In this document: one piece after another, positions 46,268 through 59,849 of the stretch
Layout: each line of letters opens with the position of its first letter
Position numbering within the stretch: position 1 is the first letter of the stretch
Assembly (NCBI GenBank): GCA_014773175.1
Contig: VXCM01003286.1
Location: forward strand, 1 to 64,000
DNA length: 64,000 nucleotides
Origin: Lucifuga dentata
Taxonomy: Eukaryota; Chordata; Actinopteri; Ophidiiformes; Bythitidae
Direction of reading: 5' to 3'
Made by a program: the position numbers and the translations under genes
The notes under the pieces: generated by a model
The model's input: only the letters and a program-made list of their open reading frames with translations
Told to the model about the DNA's origin: nothing
Database searches by the model: none

Positions 46268-47303
46268 CCGCTGCGTTCACAGACCTCGGAACTCAGATTT
46301 TTCTGACTTCCTATTTGGAAAAATGCGTTGGAACGGCATTTGAAGTCAGAACTCTGGCTGGGAAACTCGGACCAAAATTATCTACCCTGACTTCACGAGT
46401 ACAAGGGGTTGGTGAAATCAGCTGTAGCTTCAGCCGACGGCCTTTCAGTCTGTTATATTAGCAAATATTAGCATTGTTGCTTTCCTATTTACTTTATGTA
46501 TAAGTGTTGTTGAAGCTGTGTTTTTCTTTTTTGTTTTATGTATATATTAATGCAGACCAAAATAAATTTTATTTCATTTCAAAAGAGTATGATGTCGCTC
46601 AACATGGCGGCGCCGTGGAAGCGAGCTTTGTGAATGGAAATGATCAGCTAAAAGGTGAATAAAGTATTTTTTCTTGTGTGAAACTGAAATAAAAGGTCAG
46701 AATATATCGCCAAGTTAACTATCTATTTTGTATAATAACTAGTATAGTAATAATAATAATAATAGTGTATAATAAGAAGCTCACCTGGCCCACCAATGCC
46801 AGTCCTCCTAATACTTTTGTGTAGGTGAGCCACGATGATTTAGAAACGGTGAACTTCTTAAAAAAAATAAAAAATAAAAAAAATCTCAAATTTTATCAAA
46901 ATTATTCAACAGCAAAAGTGTTGCAGTTTAGCTGGCTGGGAGCTAACATGTTAGCTCCTATAATCAGAATGTGTTCAGTGTATAAAGTGTTTTTTCCTGC
47001 CTTCATGTGCAATCAGAAATATAATATTTATGAGGTTATGTGCGCACAAACACCCATTTGCCATTGATACGTAAGTGTAACTAATTTCATAATATTACTT
47101 CTCCACACAAAGTTTAATACCCACTGTGATTAATATCATTATAAAACAACACAACCAGACAGTCCTGTAGTCTAACTTTACTTTAGTTAGCATTTATTAT
47201 GATGTTTAATTAATCTTACTTTTTTGGCTGGAATGGTTTGAGGTCAAAAGTTGGAGCTTCCTACTGGGAAAACTCTGAGTTCTGAGGTCTGTGAACGCAG
47301 CAT
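46268..47303 (+). mobile_element. TA-target MITE with ATGCTGCGTTCACAG ends, copy 3, interrupted twice
   Basis: Starts CGCTGCGTTCACAGACCT and ends AGGTCTGTGAACGCAGCAT followed by TA. Two foreign blocks split it: about 46406-46587, bounded by GAGTAC/GAGTAT and ending in AATAAATTTTATTTC, a retroelement-like tail; and about 46738-47055, starting with a TAATAA array. The remaining MITE sequence is more diverged than copies 1 and 2. Confidence 0.75.
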
Positions 47304-49849
47304 TACACCAAGGCTACTAAAGGCTTTCTTTAACGCCTTCCATCTTATTTTCCACGCTTCTTTATTTGCAGTCCGTGCATTTCAACAATTTACTATCAAA
47401 ACGTAGCGGTGCAGCACAGTTCTGACTGCAACGCAACATTACATCTTCTCAAAGCATCCTCTGGGCTTACAGCAGAGACAGGAAATGTTCAGAAGGCCAC
47501 GGCCGACCGTGAAAGCCCCGCTGTGTGAATAACTTCGCCAGCAGAAAGCCACACACCGACCTTTCAGCCTCATGCAGCAGTGCCAGATATCGAGCGAGCC
47601 TGTCCAGAGGATGAAGCTCATCTCCGACTAAATCTCAGCCCTCAGTTATCTCTCCCGGTCTCTGGGGTTTTTGCAGTGCTATTGTACTGCGGCGTTGCTC
47701 TTTCTTTGATTGATTTACAGTGTTTTGTCAGACTCGAGGGTTGGACATCTTTGAGCCTTTATTTGAGTTTCTCTTCAATCTCCTGGGTGGGATTCTGGTG
47801 TATACAGCTGGGTCAGTAGGTCTTAATAAAGCTACAACATACTTTTGATTACAGAGTTCAGCAACTGTCTCATGAGAGTGTGAACATCTTTCATCTGACC
47901 AACGTTGAACTCAATTTCGTGCTGAACCGCTGCGCTTTTTAATACCGGGGACTTCTTTTGATCCAGGCCAAACTATCTGAAAATGTTTCATCTTCCTCAA
48001 ATCTTTTCCTTCCTGTGGCGCAGACGTGTGTTTGCAGATACGAGCCTTGCGATCAGGAAAGTGTTAAGTGGCCGTGACCTGCAGCCAGAAGGTCACACAT
48101 GTGCTGCCTGTAGGGTCAGTCGTGTTCTAAAGAGGCCAAGCGGCTGCGTTACATATCATGGAGATTAGTAAAATCACACCTGACAGGTTCCTGGTCCTTA
48201 ACAAGGCTGACTGGCTTTTCCATTGTGTGTGTCTGGAGTTAATGGCTTCCAAAGCAGCTGCCTTTTGGTTCCAGTATTATCTATTTGTTGTGTGATGATG
48301 AATACATTTTGTTCACAGTTACAGTCTGATCTAGCAAAGAGGAATGGGATTTGTCTGGGGTTTTTTTCTCAGTTTCTGCTGTTTTTATATTCTAAATCAG
48401 TGTCTGCGTTTTAATCCTTTTATCTCATAACAGATAAAATTCAGAATTTTAAGACTGACCTTAAAGTTTTCTTTAAGGTTAGCAGAAAAAAAAAACAGTT
48501 CACAAAACTGGACTCAGGGGAGCCGTGGGACTGGAAAGAGTTGCAGGTTTGACCTTTTGAGTTTTGGAGATAAGACAGTCCCCAGGAATTTCCTGGCAGA
48601 TGGAGAAAGTTGAAAAGTCACGCCTGGAGTCAGCGTTCCCCTGCCGGTCCTTCTTTCACCGACCCTGACACTTTGGTTCACACACTCTGAGCAGGAAATG
48701 CATTGGCGGGTGAATTACTTTACTCTGTAGAATATCATATGATATCTTCTTACTTTCATGTACCTTTTCTCTGATCTAGTAGCTGAAGAACCTGAAAGCA
48801 GCATCAACTCTTACAGCCTTATAGGAGGAACATATGGATGCCAGAGCTGTAATGAAGACCTCCAAACTGAAGTCCAGGTCATTTCCATGAGCAGGTTTCA
48901 TTAGTTTGAGTCAAGAAGAGTCCAAATTGAGTCCAGAACGAGAGTGTCGTGAAGAGGCAACAGTTGACAGTAATTATTAAGTTCCTTCAAGATGAAGAGC
49001 GATGTAGATTTATCTGCAGGAGCTTTTAATTGCATCTTTCAACATCCAAGTAATCAGTGTATTGATCATAATCTAAATCCAATGCAAGATTAATAAAGTT
49101 GCCCTCATTTTATGTTTTTAGATGAACAGGAAAAAGTCGATTTAAGATGAGTTCAAAATGTTACAGAGCATCTTTCTATGCTTCTCTAATGCGTTTAAGA
49201 AAAACTTGGAGCCTCCTGGACTTAACGAGCGCCCATGGCTGATAGATATGAAAGGCTGTTTTGTATGCTGTGACGATTGGAAAAAAAAAAAAAAAANAAA
49301 AAAAAAAAAAAACATATTCTGACTGTGGAAAATCGACACGGTACCCACAGACGAAAGGTGCGTTGGAGAATTGGCAAACACAATACACCTGGAAAGATTT
49401 CAAAACGAGGACAAATCTAACACATTCAGCAGGATTTAGAATCCTGTTTTGGACTTTCTGAAGAGTGAGGACTGAGTTTTTTCAAGCTTTCATCTCAGCT
49501 GTGCACATACTTATTTCTTTTTTACGGTTTAAAACCAGATCTCTTGTACAAATATTAATGCACAGTATATGTATATAATTCTTACACAGTACATATTAAT
49601 ATATATTTATTTATGTTTTAAGAGCAAAGATAATGTAACTGACACATTTGAGAATGTGCTGTTTTGGGGGGTTTTCTGTGGATGTTTGTTTGTTTTGTAT
49701 GTTTTACAATTGAAAATATTAGAGGGAGAATGTTCCACTCCTTCTATTTGCACAGGTGTGGGAGAATTATTCCCCAATATACACCAAAGTCTCTATGTAC
49801 AAATACAAAAATACATATCTAATGAATGAAAACATCGGCCTTGCAGCTT
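47304..49849. other. intronic sequence without a recognised gene
   Basis: An A-run with an N at 49297. Open frames at 47580-47819 and 47983-48168 have no motif. Confidence 0.45.
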
Positions 49850-49980
49850 TCATGTCATATGTTACGACAAATGATTTTGAAATACTCTTGACGAAGGTCC
49901 AGAGGGCCTGAAACGTGAGTTAAGTGACTAATAAATTGTGATGCTGAGCAAGAGCGGTGTACAATTGAAAATAAAAAATA
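49850..49980 (+). mobile_element. retroelement-like tail with a hammerhead-like fold
   Basis: TTGACGA (49888-49894), a 6-bp stem AGGTCC/GGGCCT (49895-49900 with 49904-49909) and GAAAC (49910-49914) follow the order of a hammerhead ribozyme core. They are followed by AATAAATTGTGATGCTGAGC and an A-rich end. This string is common in teleost retroelements as I recall it. The first core base is T, not C, so activity is doubtful. Confidence 0.4.
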
Positions 49981-50144
49981 TATAGGTATATAAAAACCAA
50001 AAGAAGTCAAAGGAGCGATCTAGAAACAAAATCTGAAAGGTGGATAAGAAGCGTCAAAACTGATTTTCAGACTCAAAATACAGTTTAACCTATAAGAGCC
50101 ACAGTTTGTAGATGTGAGATGTTTTCTATCCACCCTCACATAAT

Positions 50145-50290
50145 TTATTTTATTTATTCCTTACAGGGACAGTGTACATGCATAAACATCTCTGTAAATG
50201 TCAATGTAATCTCAGCTAAACTTAACAGCATAAGTCTGCAGAGATTCATCTTGGTGAGAATGCGGCAGAGACGTATTGACAACCATTGAA
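50145..50290 (+). mobile_element. dispersed fish repeat (ATTCCTTACAGGGACAGTG type)
   Basis: ATTTATTCCTTACAGGGACAGTGTAC followed by CATAAACATC is a familiar interspersed repeat in teleosts. Class and borders are uncertain. Confidence 0.35.
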
Positions 50291-50622
50291 AATACAACAG
50301 GAGCATGTTAATATATTAATACATTTCACATTTCGTAGTAGAATAGAATTAACTGCATAGCACACAGTGTGACAGCTTCAGGAGGAAGTGTGGCGAGGTT
50401 TCAGCGACAGTGCGTTTGTGGTCCTATACACTGTTCACCACTATTCTTTGTTCATCGTTATGAATAATACATCAGAGGCACATTAGTTTGATTCATATTG
50501 CTGTTGGCTCTGCCCTCACTTATCACGCTTTAGGTTTTTATCTGGGTTGCACATATCTGGGTTGCTTTACAGTGTCAACAGTGCATGTGATCAATTCACG
50601 GACAGAGCACGTCGGAGTGTAG

Positions 50623-50859
<237 letters not shown>

Positions 50860-53544
50860 TGAAATGATGGAACCTGTAACTCAAACCCGCCTGGTCAAAG
50901 AAGACGGCTAGACTGTTATGTTTAAGAAGCAAACACTACCAGACAAGAATTGACGCTAACGATAACTCGGAGCCCACTAGACTGCTCCCTGGATGTGGAA
51001 TTGACCGTCGTTAGCTTCGGATGCTAACTCTAAAGTGTTCTCCACCCTTCCTGTGGAGTACGGAGCTAACCATCACTAACCCCACTACCACCAGCCGTGA
51101 ACAAGCCTGAGTTCTCCACCTAGGATTACATGTAGCCTCCATGGGCCGTTCCAGCTAATTATGCTAATGCTAACCCCTTCATCCTCAAGCGTTCCAAAAC
51201 ATCTGCATGCAGGAGTATGTGCACGTCCCGACTCAACCATCACTAACCCCACCTACTCCACTCATCCATCGTCCATGTCACCTTTCTGTCCGTCAATCAT
51301 CCACATGGACCGCCCACCGTCTCATCCACGGACTTTCATTGGATGGGTTTGTTTCCTTGTTTCTCGTCTGATTGGAGGCCCTCGGAACATTTATTTGTTT
51401 TAATGGTGCCTTTTTTAGATTAAAGTTACGAGCATTTTAACTGCTGTTTATTTAATTCAGTCTGATTGGGTAAGAAGAAGGCAAATTAGCATTTTGAAGC
51501 AACAAGGAGAGATGATAAGCGAACAAAATTGGGTGATGAAATCGGTTGTCATATTTTTAGAATATTTATTCTGGTCCTTTCTGCTTCCATGCTCTGCACC
51601 TCAAGTGTACTTGATTTTACATTATTTTGAGAAACATAATGAACAACTAGAAATTTTTGCTAAATTATGAACATTTTGACTTTTTTCTGACAACGCATCT
51701 ATGAACAATGTGTATTAAACCCATTGTTTAGCACTTTTTTTTGAAGGATCCATAAGTTTCACCACAGCATTCTGTCTATTTGGGCAAACACATTTTTTGT
51801 TATTTTTAACAACATGTAACACATAATATGATGACACAGTATGTATTGTTATTAGTATGTGCTATCTAAGTAACAAGTGTGTGTTTTCCCAAACTACACA
51901 AATAGGTATTTACAACAAAGAACACAAATCGTCCTTGTTGCTTGTTTCTCTATGCAAGGTTATTTTACACATAAAGCTTGTGGTTTTGTAAATTTCTCTA
52001 TGAACTATTTTTACAACTTGTTGTCTAGACTACAGTCACCCAGTGTAGCTTTGCCCGATCTTTGGTGTGAAATGGGGGAATTCAAGCCTTTGAATTTTTG
52101 AATTGAAATGATGGATAAAGTGAGAGAAACCATATCCTCTCTCCTCTGGCCTTCTGTTAGATAGATTTTATTTTCATACCTGCGTGGTTTGGACCGGTCC
52201 TGTGTACGGTTCATTCGTGCATATCTGAAATCAGCAACATTGAGCTTTGAAAATACCAGAGATTTTCTGGGACACGACCCAGATTTTATTCTCTCATCAA
52301 AAGCTTTGCTAGCATGACGGTATTATGTTTGTTTATTGCTCCCATTAGAAACTCTTTCAATCAACTTTGGTTCCGCTTGGCTTCTGGCAAGCGCGCCCCA
52401 CTTGTAATACCTCCACGCTCCACAAGGGGGGGCGCCGTATAATGACTGAAACAACTTGACTGGGCCAATTATGGTCAAAATACGGGAGATTTACGGAGGA
52501 AATTACCAAACAGGAGCATGGCGGCAGAGGAAGTGAAAATACGAGAGAAACCCGGGAAAAACGGAGTGTTGACAGGTATGAAATGACACCTGGACACGAA
52601 CCAAAGCAACCACTCAGATTTTAGGAGGTGGTAGCAAGATATTCATCTACTGATTGATCTGGAACCATGTTCAGCTAGGTGTGTGTGGTTAAAGGATTAC
52701 CAAATCAAACAGATACCATGTAAAGGTGATTATAACATATCGATCTTATCTAACACATCTTCAGATGAACATGTTGAAGGTTAGCGTGTGGTTCATATGT
52801 GCTCAATATGCACATCATTCTTCTGTTTAGCCACCTTCATCTACTTCATGTAGGTATTCTTCATGTTGTCTTCAAATCAATTTCAGCGTCTGCTGCCGTA
52901 CTTTTCTTACTGTTTGGCCTAAATAATGACAACGACTCGGAAAGTATCCCAATTCCATCGTTATTCCATGCTATTTTGTTATTGTTACCTCGGCATAGCA
53001 AACTTCTTCCTGTTTAAATTTTCCATCTCCCGCCCCCTTTATATCTGACCAATCAGCAGAGGGAGTGTTCTCACATGACGTTTGCTGCTATATTTTAACA
53101 TTTCTGGTCCACAGTCCCAAATTTGGACCTGACCAAATGGACTACGGGTCTGAAAACGCCCTTATTTTCCATTCAGCACTTTTAACCAGCATCATGTGTT
53201 TTAATGGCAACAAACTGCTGCATTCCAGGCAGCATTGTACACAAAGTGAGCCGTGTGGGGAAAAAGGCCTGCAGGTCACGTCTCTCTTTGTCTCCAAACA
53301 ATCAGCGCACTCATAATTAAAGAGCTCGACGATACCGCAGCATTATGTTCATTTACATCAGCTGCATCGCACTCATTATTGTTGCTAGTTTGATTTTCCC
53401 ATGACAACCGGGATTGGATAATCTATGAAACTATTAAAAAAACACTATAAAATGTAAAGATTCCTCTGGCTTCCAATGATAGATGACAGATTAAAAAAAC
53501 AAAATCCATAAATGATTCCTCTAGTGTGTGATAGTAGAATTTAA

Positions 53545-54103
53545 AGGACCATACCGGTCATTTTGCATGTTTGAGCCTAATATATTCAATTTTCTGACAC
53601 TGACAATCATTTCCCAAAGCATACTACTGGAACTGTGAATTAAAACTGTTTTTCCTACCTTCCAGACCTCCATTGGTTTCAGTTTATTCTGCTATTAAAA
53701 TCAACTTGAAACGTTCTTGGGATAGGTAATCCATCATCACCAACAAGACGTGTATTCAGGTTTTTTTAGAAGTTTCATAATTTTAGCGTTTAAGCGCAGT
53801 AAAAAGCATGGAGTGAATGTATGCCTCCACCGGGAAATATAGTCCCAAAAGAAGGTCTGCGTTTATAGGAAAATTTAAAGGACCGTGACTTCATAAGGCT
53901 GTGTAACTATTAGCAGGAGAAACATGGATTTTTAAGGTGGGTGTATCACTTGAATATTTGATTTTGAAAGATTAAGAGATTTAGCAAAATATCAGGAAAG
54001 CTGAAATACGGTTTTATCCTTTGGGAAATGATTGTCAGTAACGTAACATGTATGAAAATTGAATATATCAGGCTCAAACATGCAAAATGGCCGGTATGGT
54101 CCT
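53545..54103. mobile_element. TTAA-flanked MITE, copy 4
   Basis: Starts AGGACCATACCGGTCATTTTGCATG after TTAA (53541-53544) and ends CCGGTATGGTCCT before TTAA (54104-54107). The terminal 30 bases or so of each end are inverted copies. The interior carries AAGGACCGTGACTTCATAAGG and AGGAGAAACATGG, shared with the copies at 3699 and 57812. Confidence 0.82.
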
Positions 54104-54499
54104 TTAAATGATTCCGGAAATGTTTAGATGCTTCTTCCAGGAATCCTTTAGCGTCCCCGATGGTTTCAGTCTGAGGAACTCTAATGGTTGTTTGAAGCCT
54201 TTTTACTTTTAGAGTAGCTCAGACTTGCCACAGTAATTGCGTGTTATTAGACTCATGCCTCGGCCATATGGAAAACAGGAGAATGTGTCTTTGAAATTCA
54301 ATTACTTCCCCTACGCATATATTACATTTTGTTGCTTCATCTGACTGATGTGCTGCACACCTCAAGGAGCCCGTGTCCTTGTTCTTAATTCACCTACATC
54401 TGCCCCACTTCCACTTACCTTTGAGGACAGGTAAGTGGAAGTGGACATATATTATTCAGCTCTTGTTTTGTTCATGGAAGAGCAAAAGTTGCGTTATCC

Positions 54500-54538
54500 A
54501 AAAAAAAAAAAAAAAAAANAAAAAAAAAAAAAAAAAAA
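54500..54538. repeat. poly(A) run with an N
   Basis: A-run broken by the N at 54519. Confidence 0.85.
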
Positions 54539-54866
54539 TCTCAAATATGCCACATTGAATTTTATTCATTCGAATACCAGACACGACCAGTAATGAGTTT
54601 TGAGGCAGACATCAATATTTGAACATAATTTATTGTCATATTTTCCATGTGAATAATAAATTTTATTAGCAAACAAAATTCAGTTGTAAATTTAAAAAAA
54701 ACATTAAAATTCAATTCTGAAATATATATATATATATATTTAAAAAAAAATACAAATGCAACAAATCTATATTAACATTGAATTTTTGATTAGCAATAAA
54801 TCAAATGGATGCTGTGGAAAAAAAATTAGAATATATCAAGTTTACCAGACACATTCTTCAGATTAA

Positions 54867-55214
54867 AGGACCATACTGGTGACTTTGCCTGTTCGAGCCC
54901 AATGAATACTACCTGCATACACATTAAGTTACCGCCAACCATTTTCCAAAACATACAACCATATTTTAGTTTTTGTGTTATTTTGACAACTCCCAATCTT
55001 TTAAAATCAAACGTTCAGGTGATACACCAACATTAAAATTCAACGTTTCGCCTGCTAACACTTATGTACGATTGTAGAGGGCAAAGGTCGTTTTTATTTT
55101 GTCTGTAAAAGCCCTCTTCTCCTGGGACTATATTCCCTGGCAGAGACGTACATTTTGACAGTAATGTGACATGAATGTGGAACTCAAAGATGCAAAAATC
55201 ACCGGTATGGTCCT
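54867..55214. mobile_element. TTAA-flanked MITE, copy 5 (short subtype)
   Basis: Starts AGGACCATACTGGTGACTTTGCC after TTAA and ends CACCGGTATGGTCCT before TTAA (55215-55218). With its 348 bp and motifs ACTACCTGCATACAC and CGTTTCGCCTGC it resembles copy 2 (28277) and the remnant at 32400, a second subtype of the family. Confidence 0.78.
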
Positions 55215-55465
55215 TTAACAGTTTTAGTATATCATATGTGCTCAGAATTCACTTTCTTGTTCCACCGTTCGAAGGCAGTATGTCTTAACATAATATGAAG
55301 TAATGCCAGCTGACTTTGTTTTGGTTGGTATATCAAACAAAAGATAACGACATCTAATCAGTTCTGTCATTGTTTGATGTTATAATGATACGTGACGCAC
55401 AATAACGGGATTTTATCACTTCCGACCAATGAGCAGAGCGACATGGCAGACATGGCTTTTGATAC

Positions 55466-55466
<1 letters not shown>

Positions 55467-55525
<59 letters not shown>
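55467..55525. repeat. (GATA)n microsatellite
   Basis: About fifteen GATA units. The minus-strand Tyr-Leu-Ser-Ile repeats are its translation. Confidence 0.95.
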
Positions 55526-55651
55526 TGATTGACTGATTTGAGAAATCACATTGCAGACTGTAGAAATTAGGCAGAAATAAGTAAACTTTAGTAAATAAAA
55601 CTGTTTAAAATATACTGTATGATAGGCTAGTGAGGGAGGACCAGTGAAGGT

Positions 55652-55675
55652 CACACACACACACACACACACACA
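55652..55675. repeat. (CA)n microsatellite
   Basis: Twelve units. Confidence 0.95.
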
Positions 55676-55689
55676 TACGCTCACATACA

Positions 55690-57417
55690 CACATTAGTTA
55701 TCTGTCTGATGCAGGATCAAACTGCATATATATAAAACGGTTTAGCCAATCGTGGCATATACCACAACTATATATGCAGACAGATGGAGAAAAAAAAAAA
55801 AACTTTATTATTCTAACTATAAAGACAGAATCTCTGGTTGTGTGTGGCACCAACATCTCTAGAACCCGGCACTGTATGAAGCTGATATTCGGCAGGGTTA
55901 TTGATCAGGACCCAAAGACGTGCAGCGTCACGTGTGAAGTTGTTTGGATGAGCGGTTCTTGAATTGAGTTGAGCTGGTATAAAGTAGTCCGCGTGGCAGG
56001 ATACACTCCGGGCATGGCAGGATACACCTGTGTTTCCCACACATAGGTGAAACTTAGGTGGCCCGCCCAGTTTTCTGAAGACCTGCCCAGTTTTCGCGGG
56101 ACGACCCTGCCTTAAAAACAACACAACTCCGACACTGCCTTCACACACTGACGCACACACACATATAGTATAGGCTGTACTTGGCGGCCCCAAGAAAACG
56201 AAAGCGGAGTGGAGAAAGCGAGAAAACGAAACCTAATGTCCGACTGCTACAGCAAACAAAGCTCGACCTCTCACGAGGACGTGCAGAACTAAATTATGGC
56301 AGGCTGCGGCGCTCACCATAAAGTCCAGCCCATTCTGAAAATGCACTGCACTGGTAATAATTAATAATAATAAACTTCACGATAATTATTATTATAAGCA
56401 GCCGTATGGGAGCGCTACCCACATGTGCCAGGTTAGCAGACACAACCTCAGGCTCACCTTTTCATATAACAGTAACAATAATGCAGCGAAGTATCGTCCA
56501 AACTGTCACGTGTTCACAGTCTACCTCATCTGTGATTCATTTGCACAATTATCCACTTTGAACAGGCTGTTTTCTCAGCTGTCCCTGTTTAGCTGCAGTC
56601 AATATAATAGCTTTTCTCTGTGATGGAGCGCTCCTCTTCCTCGCTGTAGTTTTGGGGAGCAGGCAGGATTCTGGGTTCTCCGGTCTAATTCCATCAGGAT
56701 GACGGATGCCCGGCAGCACCGCCGCCTTTATTGCCTCGTTTATACACTGTGGGAGTAGACTTCATTCACTTGATGTTGGGAGGGTTTAGAGAGAGCATAA
56801 GATTGCATCTTGTGTTTTACCATAACGTTTTAATATCGCTATTATCTGAATTTCTTCTGGATATTTTCCCCTCTCTACTTTCTACATTTCCAGGAATATT
56901 CGCCATTCCTAATCCGCTAAAGAGATTTTTTCTTAAATGAAATGTATTGGGAGTGTACTCACCCGCGGGCAATTTTTAATTCAGATATGGAATAATGGGT
57001 GCGCCCACGCATCAGCCCCCCCAGGCTTTTCCATTGTCTGCCAGCCTGTCGTTATGACAACCGAGCAGCCAGGCAGTGCCAATCAATCCAAGAGATGATT
57101 GCCGGGGCTTCGTTTGTTTTAATGGGAGTGTCTCCTTCGCCCTCTTAATGGCTTTACGGCCTTCCCACCAACTCGCGTCTATGCCGCTCCCTCCGGCCTC
57201 ACGACGCATCGCACGACCATAAAAGTAATTAGATTGTGCTTCGTGGTACAACTGATCCACACACACTTATTACACCCACGCTGCTAATGAACGCTGGAGG
57301 AACACAAAGGAGTTGCAGTACAAGTGCAGGAAGGATCTGGAGGCGGCGGGATTAGCGTTTGTGGATTTGTGTGAATGAGACGTGCATTAGTGAGTTTGCG
57401 TGACCAGATGGCGTTTT

Positions 57418-57420
<3 letters not shown>
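55690..57420. other. intronic sequence, no gene recognised
   Basis: Near 56020-56100 a GTGTTTCCCACACATAGGTG ... GGTGGCCCGCC string resembles one end of a common teleost hAT family. Bases 57000-57260 are GC-richer and unique-looking, possibly conserved non-coding DNA. Confidence 0.4.

Positions 57421-57455
<35 letters not shown>
57421..57455. repeat. (GT)n microsatellite
   Basis: Seventeen units. Confidence 0.95.
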
Positions 57456-57456
<1 letters not shown>

Positions 57457-57811
57457 TGCCATGAAAGATTCCAAATGCGCAGGTGTGTGCTGTTTTGAAG
57501 CTCTTTATGAGTGTCACAGTGTCAGCAGGACGAGTGTTGCCTCCTTCATTAACACACACTAACATCCATCACCTCTCACCACCATAACCCTGCTCTTGGT
57601 CTCCAGCATGGCCCCTCCCCCTCACCCCTCCCTCTGTCTCTCTGTGTCACCCTTCATTTGACCTGAAGAGACTGTCCGCCCGCCTCGCTCCAGGTAAGTC
57701 TCTATAGATTTGGAGTTGGGGGGGCATTAATATTTTGTGAGGAATCCCGACACGGGATTCCTCACAAACGCTGCAGGTTTATAAACAGGCATGAGACTAA
57801 CTCATATTTAA

Positions 57812-58377
57812 AGGACCATTCCACCCATTTTGCATGTTTGAGCCTAATATATTCAGTTTTCATACACGTAACGTTACTGACAATCATTTCCCAAAGCATA
57901 CTACTGGAACGGTGAATTAAAAATGTTTTTCCTACCTTCCAGACCTCCATTGGTTTCAGTTCATTCTCTATTAAAATCAACTTGTTGATACTGTAAACGT
58001 TCTTGGGATAGGTAATCCATCATCACCAACAAGACGTGTATTCAGGTTTTTTTAGAAGTTATGTAATTTTAGTGTTTAAGCTCAATAAAAAGCGTGGAGT
58101 GAATGTATGCCTCCACCGGGGAATATAGTCCCAAAAGAAGACCTGTGTTTATGGAAAAATTTAAAGGACCGTGACTTCATAAGGCTGTGTAACTATTAGC
58201 AGGAGAAACATGGATTTTTAAGGTGGGTGTATCACTTGAATATTTGATTTTGAAAGATTAAGAGGTTTTGCAAAATATCAGGAAAGCTGAAATATGGTTT
58301 TATCCTTTGGGAAATGATTGTCAGTAACATAACATGTATGAAAACTGAATATATTGCAAAGTGAGTGGTATGGTCCT
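57812..58377. mobile_element. TTAA-flanked MITE, copy 6
   Basis: Starts AGGACCATTCCACCCATTTTGCATG after TTAA and ends GTGGTATGGTCCT; the base run after it is TTGT, so the right TTAA has been lost. It shares its full left half with copy 1 and its right half with copy 4. Confidence 0.8.
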
Positions 58378-58442
58378 TTGTCATGATAACGTTTTGTTTG
58401 TTTTGTTTTTTTGTTTTTTTTTTTGAGGGAACACGATGGGTT

Positions 58443-58807
58443 TTTAAAAAGAGCAACTTAACACCAAATCTACTTTTATGAGTTATTAAGTTATGAAGTC
58501 GCTTAATAATGCCATCAATTAATTCAGGCGCCAGTCTGGAGTTTTCATCGTAAATGTCGTGCTTTGACTTTTTCCACCCAAAATCACCAAAACTCACGAT
58601 GTAGCCCTCCAGATCAGAAAAAGAGGTAAGACGTACTCCACACCCTTTTGATTCAGGCCACGCCTCTCTATTATATAAAAGCAGGTACGTTGTCATAGGT
58701 GGGGCGTCGTGGCCCAGCCCCTTTTTTTCAGCGTTTGAAGGCATTTTCTTTAATATTTAAAGGAGGCATGGTCAAGCTAAAAGAGGAGGAGTTAAGTTGC
58801 TCTTTAA
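58443..58807. mobile_element. inverted-end element (GAGCAACTTAAC ends)
   Basis: TTAAAAAGAGCAACTTAACACC on the left pairs with GTTAAGTTGCTCTTTAAAG on the right. On the minus strand a frame starting at 58744 (MPSNAEKKGLGHD...) stays open through the element and on into copy 6 of the TTAA MITE. I do not recognise the protein and take the frame as chance. Confidence 0.55.
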
Positions 58808-59606
58808 AGAATTAGCTGAAGATGTCAGAGAATTCTGTCTGTCTGTAAAGCAGAATATAATCATTCAACTAATCTAAAAACTTGAAATCAATTCCAAATT
58901 TAAACATACATGAATTACTAATGACCTAATTGGCTGCACGATGCTTCATTCTGTGTTCTACAGGAAGCATATTTTCTCCTGTTTAAAAGTGTATATAAAT
59001 AAAAATGGTGAGAGTCGAGTCATATTTTGTACAATTACTTTATTTTAAAGCCTTTATCGGAATACAAATCGTACTTTTGTCATAACGTCTCATGCCTGTT
59101 TACTAGACTGTGTGGAAACGCTGATTTTCATGTACCGTGTGTTGATTTGTGTATCAATAAGACATATTTACTGTTTTTAACTTTAAATAGAAAGAGAAAA
59201 GCAACTATATGTCTCGTCTCCTCATGAAGGGTTTTTTTTTATACTATTTAGACATTTGTGATGTCGTTGAAATATGAGTTCCACTTCCATAACAGCCTGA
59301 CTGGGCTAATTCGAGTTAAAACTATAATCCTGTATTGATTTCTCATATCGGAGTGTTTGTGCCTCTGCAAACGTTCCTCCACGCATCAATCAGTAGCGCT
59401 GCAGAAAGTTCAATTTTAGACGATATGCCCTGAATGTTTAATTCTCCGCAGCAAAGTCGTCAGTATTTATTTTACAGGAAGTGTAAAACTCCCAGCGCTC
59501 TGCTCCAAATGTCATGTTGATTTTTTCAATCCTTCAGATTCTTATTTTTGGAGTGAGGATGCAGCAGCGTGACAGTTAAGAATGAATTTATTTTAAAAAC
59601 CGTTAG

Positions 59607-59813
<207 letters not shown>

Positions 59814-59815
59814 TA

Positions 59816-59848
<33 letters not shown>
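59816..59848. repeat. (GA)n microsatellite at the splice donor
   Basis: GA units begin at the third to fourth intron base after exon 59670-59812, so the repeat overlaps the donor GTAAGA. Confidence 0.95.
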
Positions 59849-59849
59849 C

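Noticed and set aside
55367..55690. Minus-strand frame with Tyr-Leu-Ser-Ile repeats
   Set aside because: It translates the (GATA)n array and a (CA)n tract.
58232..58744. A 170-codon minus-strand frame considered as a gene
   Set aside because: It spans the junction of two transposable elements and has no known domain.
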